NCBI RefSeq assembly: GCF_016735615.1
Contig: NZ_JAERSF010000002.1
Span: 124,001 to 188,000, forward strand
DNA: 64,000 nt
DNA from: Flavobacterium tagetis
GTDB lineage: Bacteria > Bacteroidota > Bacteroidia > Flavobacteriales > Flavobacteriaceae
Direction of reading: 5' to 3'
In this document: piece by piece, positions 17,427 to 26,056 of the stretch
Numbering within the stretch: the stretch's first letter is position 1
Layout: every line of letters starts with the position of its first letter
Program-made: the position numbers and the translations under genes
Notes under the pieces: generated by a model
What the model was told of the DNA's origin: nothing
The model's database searches: none
Seen by the model: the letters and a program-made list of their open reading frames with translations, nothing else

Positions 17427-17672
17427 ATGGAAACGAAAGAATTAAGACGTAAGCTTATAAAAGATTTTGGTAAATTCATTGATGACGATTCAAAACTAGA
17501 AATTTTGGAAAGTGTTTTTGATGCCATCAAGAACGATGAAAAAGAGTCAATCGTTCCAGATTCACATTACAATAAAGTCGCTGAAGAAAGAGAAAAATAT
17601 TTGTCTGGAGAAGTAGAGGCAAATACTTGGGAAGAAGCAGAGCAACGACTGAATGCTAAATATAGTTTTTAA
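17427..17672 (+). CDS. Putative antitoxin paired with a broken RelE/ParE-type toxin
   Basis: An 81-residue acidic, helical protein (METKELRRKLIKDFGKFIDD...). The C-terminal half, AEEREKYLSGEVEANTWEEAEQRL, resembles the toxin-binding tail of small addiction-module antitoxins in which a short hydrophilic YLSGE-type segment precedes a helix. A clear DNA-binding domain is not visible. Its last 20 bp overlap the start of the toxin reading frame, the usual coupled arrangement. The family call depends on this neighbour and remains moderate. Confidence 0.7.
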   Translation: METKELRRKLIKDFGKFIDDDSKLEILESVFDAIKNDEKESIVPDSHYNKVAEEREKYLSGEVEANTWEEAEQRLNAKYSF

Positions 17673-17952
17673 GATTAAAATTTTACCATTAGCAGAAAAA
17701 GAAATTGATGAATCTATTGAATTCTACTAAAGCAGAAGCAAAGGTTTGGGAAAGCAATTTCTAACATATTTAAAATCTTATCTTAAGGTTTTGAAGATAA
17801 ATCCAGAGTTATTTGAAATCAAAAAACAGCCAGGTTATAGAGAAATGACTTTGGTTAAATTTCCATTTGTTATCATTTATGAGATTATTGGCACTGAAAT
17901 AATTATTTATTCCATATTTCATACTTCGAGAAATCCAGAAAGAAAACTTTAA
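17653..17952 (+). pseudogene. RelE/ParE-superfamily toxin interrupted by an in-frame stop
   Basis: From the ATG at 17653 the frame reads MLNIVFKIKILPLAEKEIDE to SIEFY, then TAA at 17728-17730, then SRSKGLGKQFLTYLKSYLKV and so on to FHTSRNPERKL. Without the stop this is a 99-residue ParE-like toxin: the N-terminal beta strand and AEKEIDESIEFY helix, the GLGKQF turn, and a C-terminal FHTSRNPE strand. The interrupted codon is where relatives carry a polar residue; a single CAA to TAA change would explain it. No frameshift is needed. The downstream part could only restart at a weak internal start, so the toxin is probably inactive unless the stop is read through. Confidence 0.85.
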
Positions 17953-18136
17953 GGCTAAGATTCTAAGTTTTCTTTTTTATCTTATAAAGTTATAAACTTT
18001 GCGACTCTGCGTCATTGCGAGGTTAAAAACAAAACTTAGCGAACCTTATACAATCTTAACAGCTTCAAGATTAAAACAGGCTAATATTTCACACAAAAAA
18101 CATTGAAAATTAAACTTCAAACAGAACTTTATTGCT

Positions 18137-18144
18137 TAATTTTG
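18137..18144 (+). promoter_or_regulatory. Putative -7 promoter element of lpd
   Basis: TAATTTTG matches TAnnTTTG, 27 bp before the lpd ATG. Confidence 0.5.
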
Positions 18145-18171
18145 TAACCGCTAAAATAAAAACAAAATACT

Positions 18172-19575
18172 ATGAGTTCATTTGACGTAGTCATTATAGG
18201 TTCAGGTCCTGGAGGATATGTATCAGCAATTCGTTGCGCACAATTAGGTTTCAAAACTGCAATTGTAGAAAAATATAATTCATTAGGCGGAACTTGCCTT
18301 AACGTAGGTTGTATTCCTTCAAAAGCATTATTATCTTCTTCTCATCATTATGCTGAAATCGCTCATTTCGCAGATCACGGAATTGAAGTTTCAGGAGATG
18401 TAAAAATCAACTTAGAGAAAATGATCGCGCGCAAGCAAGCCGTTGTAGATCAAACAGTAGGTGGAATTAACTACCTAATGGATAAAAATAAAATCACTGT
18501 TTTCAATGGTTTAGGTTCTTTCGTAGACGCAACACACATTGCTGTTGCAAAAGCTGACGGAACGTCTGAAACTATTGAGGCAAAATATACTGTAATTGCT
18601 ACAGGATCAAAACCATCTTCTTTACCATTTATCAAAATTGATAAAGAAAGAATTATTACTTCTACTGAAGCTTTAGCTTTAAAAGAAGTTCCAAAACACT
18701 TAGTAATCATTGGTGGAGGAGTTATCGGAATCGAGCTTGGACAAGTTTATCTTCGTTTAGGAGCTCAGGTTTCTGTAGTTGAATTCATGGACAGAATCAT
18801 TCCAGGAATGGACGGAGCTCTTTCTAAAGAATTGACTAAAGTGTTGAAAAAACAAGGAATGAAATTCTACGTTTCTCACAAAGTAAAATCAGTAGAAAGA
18901 AACGGTGATGCTGTTGTAGTTCAAGCTGAAAATGCAAAAGGAGAAACTATTACTCTTGAGGGAGATTATTCATTAGTTTCTGTTGGTCGTCGTCCTTACA
19001 CAGACGGATTAAACGCTGACAAAGCTGGAGTTAAAATTTCAGATAGAGGTCAAGTTGAAGTAAACGATCATTTGCAAACTAGTACTCCAAATATTTATGC
19101 AATTGGTGACGTTGTTCGTGGAGCAATGTTAGCGCACAAAGCGGAAGAAGAAGGAGTAATGGTTGCTGAAATCTTAGCGGGTCAAAAACCACATATCGAT
19201 TACAATTTAATTCCTGGTGTTGTTTACACTTGGCCAGAAGTTGCTGCAGTTGGGCAAACTGAGGAGCAATTGAAAGCTGCTGGAGTAAAATATAAATCAG
19301 GAAGTTTCCCATTCAAAGCTTTAGGACGTGCAAGAGCAAGTGCTGACTTAGACGGATTCGTAAAAATCTTAGCTGATGAGAAAACAGATGAGGTTTTAGG
19401 AGTTCACATGATCGGTGCTCGTACAGCAGATTTAATTGCTGAAGCGGTTACTGCAATGGAATTTAAAGCTTCTGCTGAGGATATTTCTAGAATGAGCCAC
19501 GCGCATCCAACTTTCGCGGAAGCGGTAAAAGAAGCAGCATTGGCAGCGACAGAAAATAGAGCTTTACACGTATAA
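18172..19575 (+). CDS. lpd: Dihydrolipoyl dehydrogenase (E3)
   Basis: A 467-residue flavoprotein disulfide reductase. It has the FAD motif IIGSGPGGYVSAIRCAQLG at the N-terminus, the redox disulfide in GGTCLNVGCIPSK at about residues 40-50, the NAD-binding IIGGGVIGIELGQVYLRLG near 177-195, and the C-terminal His-Glu pair in HAHPTFAEAVKEA. It reoxidises the lipoyl groups of the pyruvate, 2-oxoglutarate and branched-chain dehydrogenase complexes or the glycine cleavage system. No E1/E2 genes are adjacent, so it is likely a shared housekeeping E3. Confidence 0.97.
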   Translation: MSSFDVVIIGSGPGGYVSAIRCAQLGFKTAIVEKYNSLGGTCLNVGCIPSKALLSSSHHYAEIAHFADHGIEVSGDVKINLEKMIARKQAVVDQTVGGINYLMDKNKITVFNGLGSFVDATHIAVAKADGTSETIEAKYTVIATGSKPSSLPFIKIDKERIITSTEALALKEVPKHLVIIGGGVIGIELGQVYLRLGAQVSVVEFMDRIIPGMDGALSKELTKVLKKQGMKFYVSHKVKSVERNGDAVVVQAENAKGETITLEGDYSLVSVGRRPYTDGLNADKAGVKISDRGQVEVNDHLQTSTPNIYAIGDVVRGAMLAHKAEEEGVMVAEILAGQKPHIDYNLIPGVVYTWPEVAAVGQTEEQLKAAGVKYKSGSFPFKALGRARASADLDGFVKILADEKTDEVLGVHMIGARTADLIAEAVTAMEFKASAEDISRMSHAHPTFAEAVKEAALAATENRALHV

Positions 19576-19596
19576 TTTTTACGTTAAATTATATTT

Positions 19597-19628
19597 AAAA
19601 ACCGTTAGAGTGATCTGACGGTTTTTTT
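19597..19628 (+). terminator. Terminator after lpd
   Basis: aaaaaccgttaga (19597-19609) pairs with tctgacggttttt (19614-19626), loop gtga, followed by T residues. Confidence 0.85.
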
Positions 19629-19719
19629 GTGCTTCATATAATATAATATTCAAAAATAATTTTGTAAATTAGATGTGTATTTCAGGTGCTATCTTTATGA
19701 TAATTAAAAAGATAGTATT

Positions 19720-20262
19720 ATGAAAACTAAATATGTAGTTCCGGTTTTGATCGGAGCAGGGATTGGACTCGCATTGTATTCTTGCGGAGGCGGAATTCCA
19801 AAAAATGCAAAAGCTGTAACAAACTTTGACAGCGCAAAATATCTCGGAAAATGGTATGAAATTGCCAGATTGGATTACAAATGGGAAAGAGATTTGAACA
19901 ATGTAACTGCCGAGTATTCTTTAAATGAAGATAAAACAATAAAGGTAGATAATAAGGGCTATAATGTCAAAAAAGACAAATGGGAACAAAGTGTCGGGAA
20001 AGCTAGATTTGTCAAAAAAGACAACATTGGTATGCTGAAAGTCTCATTTTTTGGTCCTTTTTATTCTGGTTACAATGTCGTAGCAATCGATCAAGATTAT
20101 AAATACGCACTTGTGGCTGGAGAAAGTTTAAAGTATATGTGGATACTTTCTAGAGAAAAAACAATTCCGGAAAGTGTAAAAGCAGATTTTCTTATCAAAG
20201 CTCAAGAAATTGGGTATAATGTAACCGATTTGGTTTGGGTAAAACACGATAAGGCAAATTAA
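19720..20262 (+). CDS. Bacterial lipocalin (Blc type), lipoprotein
   Basis: A 180-residue lipoprotein. The signal segment ends LALYSC with the lipidated Cys at residue 22. The lipocalin signature is FDSAKYLGKWYEIARLDYKWE (first motif GxW), followed by NVTAEYSL and the barrel strands up to YMWILSREKTIPES. Blc proteins bind lysophospholipids or fatty acids at the outer membrane and help envelope maintenance. Length equals E. coli Blc (177). It is a single gene flanked by terminators. Confidence 0.93.
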   Translation: MKTKYVVPVLIGAGIGLALYSCGGGIPKNAKAVTNFDSAKYLGKWYEIARLDYKWERDLNNVTAEYSLNEDKTIKVDNKGYNVKKDKWEQSVGKARFVKKDNIGMLKVSFFGPFYSGYNVVAIDQDYKYALVAGESLKYMWILSREKTIPESVKADFLIKAQEIGYNVTDLVWVKHDKAN

Positions 20263-20267
20263 AAAAT

Positions 20268-20303
20268 AAAGTCCGTCAGATATTAATGCTGACGGACTTT
20301 TTT
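20268..20303. terminator. Bidirectional terminator between the lipocalin and doxX-like genes
   Basis: aaagtccgtcag (20268-20279) and ctgacggacttt (20289-20300) form a perfect 12-bp stem with T runs on both strands, between convergent genes. Confidence 0.85.
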
Positions 20304-20323
20304 ATTTCGATTTGAAAAATTAC

Positions 20324-20698
20324 TTAAGCAGTAAAAACGCTTTTGTAATTATCCCAGTATCTGTAAATCAAGAAAAGGTTTCCTAGGAAAAGAAGAGCTG
20401 CAATTGGCAGACCATCTGGAGTAAGAAAATAATTGATAAACAAAATATTTACCGTAATCGGTAAGATCAAGATGTTTGCTAAAGTTACATAACGCCCAGA
20501 TACAAATGCAATACCACACAATAACTCGATAGATTTTGCCATTGGCATTAAATACGTCGAAGCCATTAAACCTACATTAAATGCTTTAAAATTCCCTGTA
20601 GTTTCAGGTTCTGGCATTAGGTGGAAAAAATAACTGATAGAGGCGAACAGCAGCAAAAGGCCAATTAAAACGCGGACAATAATTGTGGCAATTTTCAT
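20324..20698 (-). CDS. DoxX-family membrane protein
   Basis: A 124-residue protein with four hydrophobic segments, starting MKIATIIVRVLIGLLLLFAS and including LMASTYLMPMAKSIELLCGIAF, the usual DoxX second and third helices. DoxX-like proteins are small inner-membrane proteins found with redox or sulfur metabolism; the function of this branch is unknown. It appears to be monocistronic. Confidence 0.85.
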   Translation of the reverse strand: MKIATIIVRVLIGLLLLFASISYFFHLMPEPETTGNFKAFNVGLMASTYLMPMAKSIELLCGIAFVSGRYVTLANILILPITVNILFINYFLTPDGLPIAALLFLGNLFLIYRYWDNYKSVFTA

Positions 20699-20969
20699 AA
20701 TACTTAGGATTTTTTAAGGTTAAAAAATTAATTAAGTTATTGGAAGAAATGCAATCTAAAAGCTCAAAAGAGAATCATAAATTAATTTTTTTAAGGCTCT
20801 TTTTTAAGGATTCTACAATCAAATTAACACTGTTTTTGGATTAATCTAATTGTATATCAAATATAACGAATTTTTTCTTATAAAATGAATGTCTTTTTAA
20901 CAGTTTTGTAATGTAATTCAAATCAAATTGATTATTTTTTTGTTTTCTTCTAATGAAATAATTTTGTCG

Positions 20970-20977
20970 TAATTTTG
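20970..20977 (+). promoter_or_regulatory. Putative -7 promoter element of pabB
   Basis: TAATTTTG matches TAnnTTTG, 19 bp before the TTG start at 20997. Confidence 0.45.
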
Positions 20978-20996
20978 ACCTTTAAAATTACCTTTT

Positions 20997-22283
20997 TTGA
21001 GAGTTTCCATCCGTAAAAATATTGCCAATCCGAAACTGTTTAAAGAACAGCTTTTAAGTTGGGCGCAACAATTTCGCGAAGTCGTTTTTTTAGACAGTAA
21101 TTCTTATCCGCAACAGTATTCAAGTTTTGACTGTATGTTGGCAGTTGATGCTTTCACCTCTTTAAAAACAGACTATTACAATGCTTTTGAAGATTTAAAA
21201 CAATACCAGCAAAACACAAAAGACTGGCTTTTTGGATATCTTTCTTATGATTTGAAGAACGATATTGAAAATCTTCAGTCTAATAATTTTGATGGTTTAA
21301 ATTTTCCAGATTTGTTTTTCTTTCAGCCTAAAAAAGTTTTTATCCTAAAAGGAAATGAACTTGAAATCCAGTACTTAATGCTGTGTGATGATGAGGTTGA
21401 AGAAGATTTTAATGACATAGTCGAAAGTCAAAAGTCGAAAGTCGAAAGTCAAGAAACGATAATCATAAAGCAACGCATTTCGAAAGAATTGTATGTTGAA
21501 AAAGTAAATAAAATGCTTCATCATATTCATATTGGAGATATGTACGAAGCTAATTTCTGTATGGAGTTTTATGCTGAAAATGCCGTTATAAACCCATTAG
21601 AAAAGTTTCAGAAGTTGAATGAAATTTCACAAGCGCCTTTTTCTGTTTTCTTTAAAAATTACAAAAATTACTTGCTTTCAGCTTCACCAGAACGATATTT
21701 GAAAAAAGAAGCAGAGAAGATTATTTCACAACCAATAAAAGGAACTTCAAAACGTTTTGTAGATCCGATAGAAGATGAAAAATCAAAAAACATTTTAGCT
21801 TCTGATGCCAAAGAACGTGCTGAAAACATCATGATAACCGATTTGGTTCGAAATGATTTGTCGCATACTGCACAAAAAGGCTCAGTTGAGGTTGAAGAAC
21901 TTTGTGGAATTTATTCGTTTTTACAAGTCCATCAGATGATTTCTACAATCACTTCAAAATTAGATCCTAAATATTCAGCAGTAGATGTCTTGAAAACAAC
22001 ATTCCCGATGGGAAGTATGACAGGTGCGCCAAAGATTTCGGTAATGGAAATCGTCGAAAAAACAGAAGAAACCAAAAGAGGTTTATATAGTGGTGCAGTT
22101 GGATATTTTACTCCAGAAGGCGATTTTGATTTCAACGTCGTAATCCGAAGTATTTTATATAATCAAGAGAATAAATATGTTTCTTTTTCGGTTGGAAGCG
22201 CGATAACATCGCTTTCAATTCCAGAAAGAGAATATGAAGAATGTTTATTGAAGGCAAAAGCAATGCATGAAGTTTTGCGATAA
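20997..22283 (+). CDS. pabB: Aminodeoxychorismate synthase component I
   Basis: A 428-residue chorismate-utilising enzyme. The C-terminal chorismate-binding domain has PIKGTSKR (the active-site Lys typical of PabB), ENIMITDLVRNDLS, TFPMGSMTGAPK and GDFDFNVVIRSI. It aminates chorismate to 4-amino-4-deoxychorismate for folate, together with a PabA glutaminase that is not in the window. The start appears to be TTG at 20997; the next in-frame ATG would cut into the conserved N-terminal domain. The linker near residues 141-152 is encoded by an intergenic-type repeat (21419-21450). Confidence 0.9.
   Translation: MRVSIRKNIANPKLFKEQLLSWAQQFREVVFLDSNSYPQQYSSFDCMLAVDAFTSLKTDYYNAFEDLKQYQQNTKDWLFGYLSYDLKNDIENLQSNNFDGLNFPDLFFFQPKKVFILKGNELEIQYLMLCDDEVEEDFNDIVESQKSKVESQETIIIKQRISKELYVEKVNKMLHHIHIGDMYEANFCMEFYAENAVINPLEKFQKLNEISQAPFSVFFKNYKNYLLSASPERYLKKEAEKIISQPIKGTSKRFVDPIEDEKSKNILASDAKERAENIMITDLVRNDLSHTAQKGSVEVEELCGIYSFLQVHQMISTITSKLDPKYSAVDVLKTTFPMGSMTGAPKISVMEIVEKTEETKRGLYSGAVGYFTPEGDFDFNVVIRSILYNQENKYVSFSVGSAITSLSIPEREYEECLLKAKAMHEVLR
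21419..21450. repeat. AGTCGAAAGTC-type short tandem repeat inside pabB
   Basis: Units of agtcgaaagtc / aaaagtcgaaagtc are repeated in frame and encode VESQKSKVESQ. Similar sequence is normally seen between genes in flavobacteria. Confidence 0.75.
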
Positions 22284-22290
22284 AAAAGTT

Positions 22291-22430
22291 GCCACGAATT
22301 GCGCGAATTTGCACGAATTATTTTTTTTCCACAGATTAAAAAGATTTGCACAGATTTTTTAATCAATTTAATCCTTTTAAGCTGTGGCTATTTTTTACGA
22401 ATTGAAGAAAAAATTCGTGCAATTCGTGGC
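22291..22430. repeat. Long hairpin element between pabB and tilS
   Basis: gccacgaattgc (22291-22302) is the exact reverse complement of 22419-22430. Inside are cacagatt/aatc...ctgtgg segments that also pair imperfectly. It belongs to the GCCACGAATT family also seen at 43039-43274. Confidence 0.8.
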
Positions 22431-22495
22431 AGAAAAAAACAGCGCTTAACATTTCGTTTAAAAATAGATCGAATTTAATTTTTTACTTTTATCAG

Positions 22496-23806
22496 ATGTT
22501 TTCAAAATTTCAAAATCATATCGTATCCAGATTTTCGTTTTTAGCCGAAAAAAAGCTTTTTTTGGCTGTAAGTGGAGGTTTAGACAGTATGGTTTTGTTA
22601 CATTTAATGAATCAATTACCTTACGAAATTGCTGTTCTACATTGCAATTTTCAACTTCGTGGACTAGAAAGTTTTGGAGACCAGGAATTTATACAGGATT
22701 ATTGCGATCAAAATAATATCCCAATTTTTACCACTCATTTTGATACAGAAGCTTTCGCTAAAGATTATAAACTATCGACGCAAGTTGCGGCGAGAGAATT
22801 GCGTTACAGTTGGTTTTATGAGCTTTTGGAAGAGGAAAACTTCGATTACATTCTGACTGCTCATCACGCTGATGATAATTTGGAAACGTTTATCATCAAC
22901 TTAACTCGCGGAACTGGTTTAGAAGGTTTGACAGGGATTCCAGAGCAAAACGATAAAATTATTCGTCCGCTGCTACCTTTTTCAAGAGAAGAAATCTTGA
23001 AATATGCAGAAGAAAATAAGATAGAATGGAGAGAAGATAGCAGTAATGCTTCTACGAAATATCTCAGAAATAAGATTCGCCATAATTTGGTTCCAGTTTT
23101 AAAAGAAATCAATCCGAATTTCTTGGATGCTTTTCAGAAAACTCAGTCCTTTCTTCAAGAGTCAAAAGAAATGGTTGAAGATGCATCGATTATTGTCTAT
23201 CAGCAGGTAGCCAAAGAAGAAGGAGATGATATTCATTTTGATTTAAATCAGCTAAAAAAACTTCCTAATTATAAATCATATTTGTATCAATGGCTGAAAG
23301 AATTTGGTTTTTCGGCATGGAATGATATTTATGATTTGGTTGAAGGGCAATCTGGTAAACAAGTTCTTTCAGAGGAATTTAGATTATTAAAAAATAGAGA
23401 AACACTCATTTTGAGTCCGTTTTCTGAAACATCAGAAAAAGACGAATATGAAATTAGTGAAAACGATACAGAAGTTAATTTTCCCTTAAAAATGAGTCTT
23501 TGTAACGTAGGTCACACAACATTCGGTTCAAATAAAGTTATATTTGTCGATTCTGATAAAATCCGCTATCCTTTGATTTTGCGTAAATGGAAAGAAGGAG
23601 ATGTTTTTCAGCCGTTTGGAATGCATGGAAAATCGAAAAAAGTAAGCAAGCTTTTTAAAGATGAAAAACTATCCTTGATTGAAAAGGAGAAAACATGGAT
23701 TTTATGCTCAGAAGATCAAATAGTCTGGGTAGTCGGAATAAGACAAGACGAACGTTTTAAAATAGAAAAAGCCACAAATAAAATACTTAAAATAGAATTA
23801 CAATAA
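22496..23806 (+). CDS. tilS: tRNA(Ile)-lysidine synthetase
   Basis: A 436-residue N-type ATP pyrophosphatase. The PP-loop SGGLDS is at residues 26-31. HCNFQLRGLES, LTAHHADDNLETFIINLTRGTGLEGLTGIP and IIRPLLPFSREEI follow as in TilS, and the C-terminal domain has KWKEGDVFQPFGMHGKSKKVSKLF. The enzyme converts C34 of the AUA-reading tRNA-Ile to lysidine and is normally essential. Its stop codon overlaps the ATG of the next gene (TAATG), so the two are cotranscribed. Confidence 0.96.
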   Translation: MFSKFQNHIVSRFSFLAEKKLFLAVSGGLDSMVLLHLMNQLPYEIAVLHCNFQLRGLESFGDQEFIQDYCDQNNIPIFTTHFDTEAFAKDYKLSTQVAARELRYSWFYELLEEENFDYILTAHHADDNLETFIINLTRGTGLEGLTGIPEQNDKIIRPLLPFSREEILKYAEENKIEWREDSSNASTKYLRNKIRHNLVPVLKEINPNFLDAFQKTQSFLQESKEMVEDASIIVYQQVAKEEGDDIHFDLNQLKKLPNYKSYLYQWLKEFGFSAWNDIYDLVEGQSGKQVLSEEFRLLKNRETLILSPFSETSEKDEYEISENDTEVNFPLKMSLCNVGHTTFGSNKVIFVDSDKIRYPLILRKWKEGDVFQPFGMHGKSKKVSKLFKDEKLSLIEKEKTWILCSEDQIVWVVGIRQDERFKIEKATNKILKIELQ

Positions 23807-25887
23807 TGAACTTTACTCAAGCCCATCAGTCGATAACTTCGAAAAGTATCTGGAATAAAATAACCGCTTTTTTACTCTTTTTCTTTTTTGCATTAGCAAG
23901 TAACGCTCAAATATTAGAACCAGTAAAATGGACTTCTAAAATGGAGAAAAAGGGAGATAAGGTTATTCTAATTTTTGATGGAACAATCGAAAAAGACTGG
24001 CACATGTATTCTCAGTTTACACCAGACGGCGGGCCATTGGCATTAGAAATAACTTTTAAAAACCAAAAAGGAAACTACGAATTAGTTGGAAAAGCTAAAG
24101 AAGGTAAGACTAGAACAGCTTTTAACGATGTTTTTGGCGTAGATGAAACTTTCTTTGAAGGAAAAGCACATATCGAACAAGAGATCAAAATCATTAACCC
24201 AAATTTAAAAACGGTTGATGTAGATTTTGATTTTCAGGTTTGTAAAGAAGTTTGCATCAATTCGAGCAAGAAATTCTCAATAGCTGTTCCTTCGACTTTT
24301 AAAATGAATGAAGTTCCAGTTGTTGCAGAGGCTAAATTGGACGAGACAAAAGTAGTTGGACTAGCTGTCGATACGGTTAAAAAAGAAGAAGCCGTACAGC
24401 CAAAAGTTGAAAAAACTGCAGAAACGGTTAAAGAAGAAATTCCTGCGCCGGCACCTGCAAGAAGTTTGTGGTCAATCTTTTTTATTGCTTTTTTATCAGG
24501 ATTTGCAGCATTGTTAACGCCTTGCGTTTTCCCAATGATTCCAATGACGGTGAGTTTCTTTACCAAACAAAGTAAAAGTCGTGCAAAAGGAATTAGAAAC
24601 GCCATTATTTACGGATTTTCAATTATTGCAATTTACGTGATTTTAGGTCTTATTGTAACTAAAATATTTGGTGCAGATGCATTAAATGCTTTATCTACAG
24701 ATGTTTGGTTTAACTTGATTTTCTTTGTTATTCTAATCATTTTTGCTACTTCGTTTTTGGGAGCTTTCGAAATTATGCTTCCGAATTCTTGGGCAAACAA
24801 AGCCGATCAACAGGCTGATAAAGGAGGTTTGATCGGAATATTATTTATGGCTTTGGCTTTGGCAATTGTATCATTCTCTTGTACAGGGCCAATTGTTGGA
24901 ACTTTATTGGTTGAAGCTGCTTCAAATGGAGGAATTGCTCCAATTGTTGGAATGTTAGGATTCTCGTTAGCATTAGCGCTTCCATTCATGTTATTTGCAA
25001 TGTTCCCAGGATGGTTAAACTCTTTGCCAAAATCTGGAGGATGGTTAAATACTGTAAAAGTAGTTTTAGGGTTTTTAGAATTGGCATTGGCATTCAAATT
25101 CTTGTCAAACGCAGATTTGGTTTTACAATTACATTTCTTAGAAAGAGAAGTATTTATCGCAATTTGGATTGCCATTTTCGGTGCTTTGACTTTATATTTA
25201 TTCGGAAAAATTACCTTGCCTCACGATAGTCCGACGAATCATATTTCTGTTGGAAGATTGTATTTAGGATTGCTGACATTTGTATTTGCAATGTATTTAA
25301 TTCCTGGACTTTGGGGAGCTCCTTTAAAATTAATTAGTGCATTTCCGCCACCTCCGCAGTATAGCGAAAGTCCATTTGGTGTTGGAGGCTCAGGAAACGG
25401 AGCAGTTTCTACAGAATCTATAAAAGGGCTTCCGGCAGGTGCTGAATTAGGACCGCATGGAATTATGGTTTTCCATGATTACGAAGATGGTTTAGCGTAT
25501 GCAAAAGAAATCAATAAACCAATTATGCTTGATTTTACTGGTTATGCTTGCGTAAACTGTAGAAAAATGGAAAATAACGTTTGGTCTGAACCAACGATTT
25601 TACCAATTCTAAAAAATGATGTAGTTTTAATTTCTCTTTATGTAGATGATAAACGCGAATTGCCAAAAGAAGAACAATTTACAACTGAAGCTGGAGACAA
25701 AATCATCACAGTTGGTGATAAGTGGACAGATTTTATGATCTCAAAATACAAAACGAATACGCAGCCTTTATATGTTATTACAGATTTAGAAGGAAAAAAC
25801 ATGAATACTTCTAAACCTACAATAAGCTACGTAAGCGCTGATGAATATTTGGAATGGTTGAAAGAAGGAATTGCTAATTTTAAATAA
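23806..25887 (+). CDS. Thiol:disulfide interchange protein, DsbD type
   Basis: A 693-residue inner-membrane protein with an N-terminal signal segment. Domain order: DsbD alpha-like periplasmic domain with C146 and C150 in CKEVC; a low-complexity Glu/Pro/Ala linker; a membrane core of about eight helices (about 220-520) with the redox cysteines in LLTPCVFPMIPMT and FSCTGPIVGTLL; and a periplasmic thioredoxin domain with CVNC at about 581-584. DsbD passes electrons from cytoplasmic thioredoxin to periplasmic targets such as cytochrome c maturation proteins. Overlap with tilS by one base suggests coupled translation. Confidence 0.93.
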   Translation: MNFTQAHQSITSKSIWNKITAFLLFFFFALASNAQILEPVKWTSKMEKKGDKVILIFDGTIEKDWHMYSQFTPDGGPLALEITFKNQKGNYELVGKAKEGKTRTAFNDVFGVDETFFEGKAHIEQEIKIINPNLKTVDVDFDFQVCKEVCINSSKKFSIAVPSTFKMNEVPVVAEAKLDETKVVGLAVDTVKKEEAVQPKVEKTAETVKEEIPAPAPARSLWSIFFIAFLSGFAALLTPCVFPMIPMTVSFFTKQSKSRAKGIRNAIIYGFSIIAIYVILGLIVTKIFGADALNALSTDVWFNLIFFVILIIFATSFLGAFEIMLPNSWANKADQQADKGGLIGILFMALALAIVSFSCTGPIVGTLLVEAASNGGIAPIVGMLGFSLALALPFMLFAMFPGWLNSLPKSGGWLNTVKVVLGFLELALAFKFLSNADLVLQLHFLEREVFIAIWIAIFGALTLYLFGKITLPHDSPTNHISVGRLYLGLLTFVFAMYLIPGLWGAPLKLISAFPPPPQYSESPFGVGGSGNGAVSTESIKGLPAGAELGPHGIMVFHDYEDGLAYAKEINKPIMLDFTGYACVNCRKMENNVWSEPTILPILKNDVVLISLYVDDKRELPKEEQFTTEAGDKIITVGDKWTDFMISKYKTNTQPLYVITDLEGKNMNTSKPTISYVSADEYLEWLKEGIANFK

Positions 25888-25987
25888 GTTGTAAAGAAGC
25901 AAGAAGAAAGACAATAGAGAATAGACGAAAGACATACTCTAAAGTCTACAATATAAAATCTAAAATAAAGGGGAATTTAATTCAAAC

Positions 25988-26025
25988 AAAAAGCACTCTA
26001 AGTCAAATTTAGAGTGCTTTTTTAT
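25988..26025. terminator. Bidirectional terminator between the dsbD-like gene and amt
   Basis: aaaaagcactctaa (25988-26001) and ttagagtgcttttt (26009-26022) form a perfect 14-bp stem with T runs on both strands, between convergent genes. Confidence 0.9.
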
Positions 26026-26056
26026 TTATCAAGTAATGTGAGAAAGGGAATTTATT

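Noticed and set aside
24234..25175. Minus-strand frames within the DsbD-type gene
   Set aside because: Low-complexity antisense frames created by the membrane-helix codon bias of the real gene.
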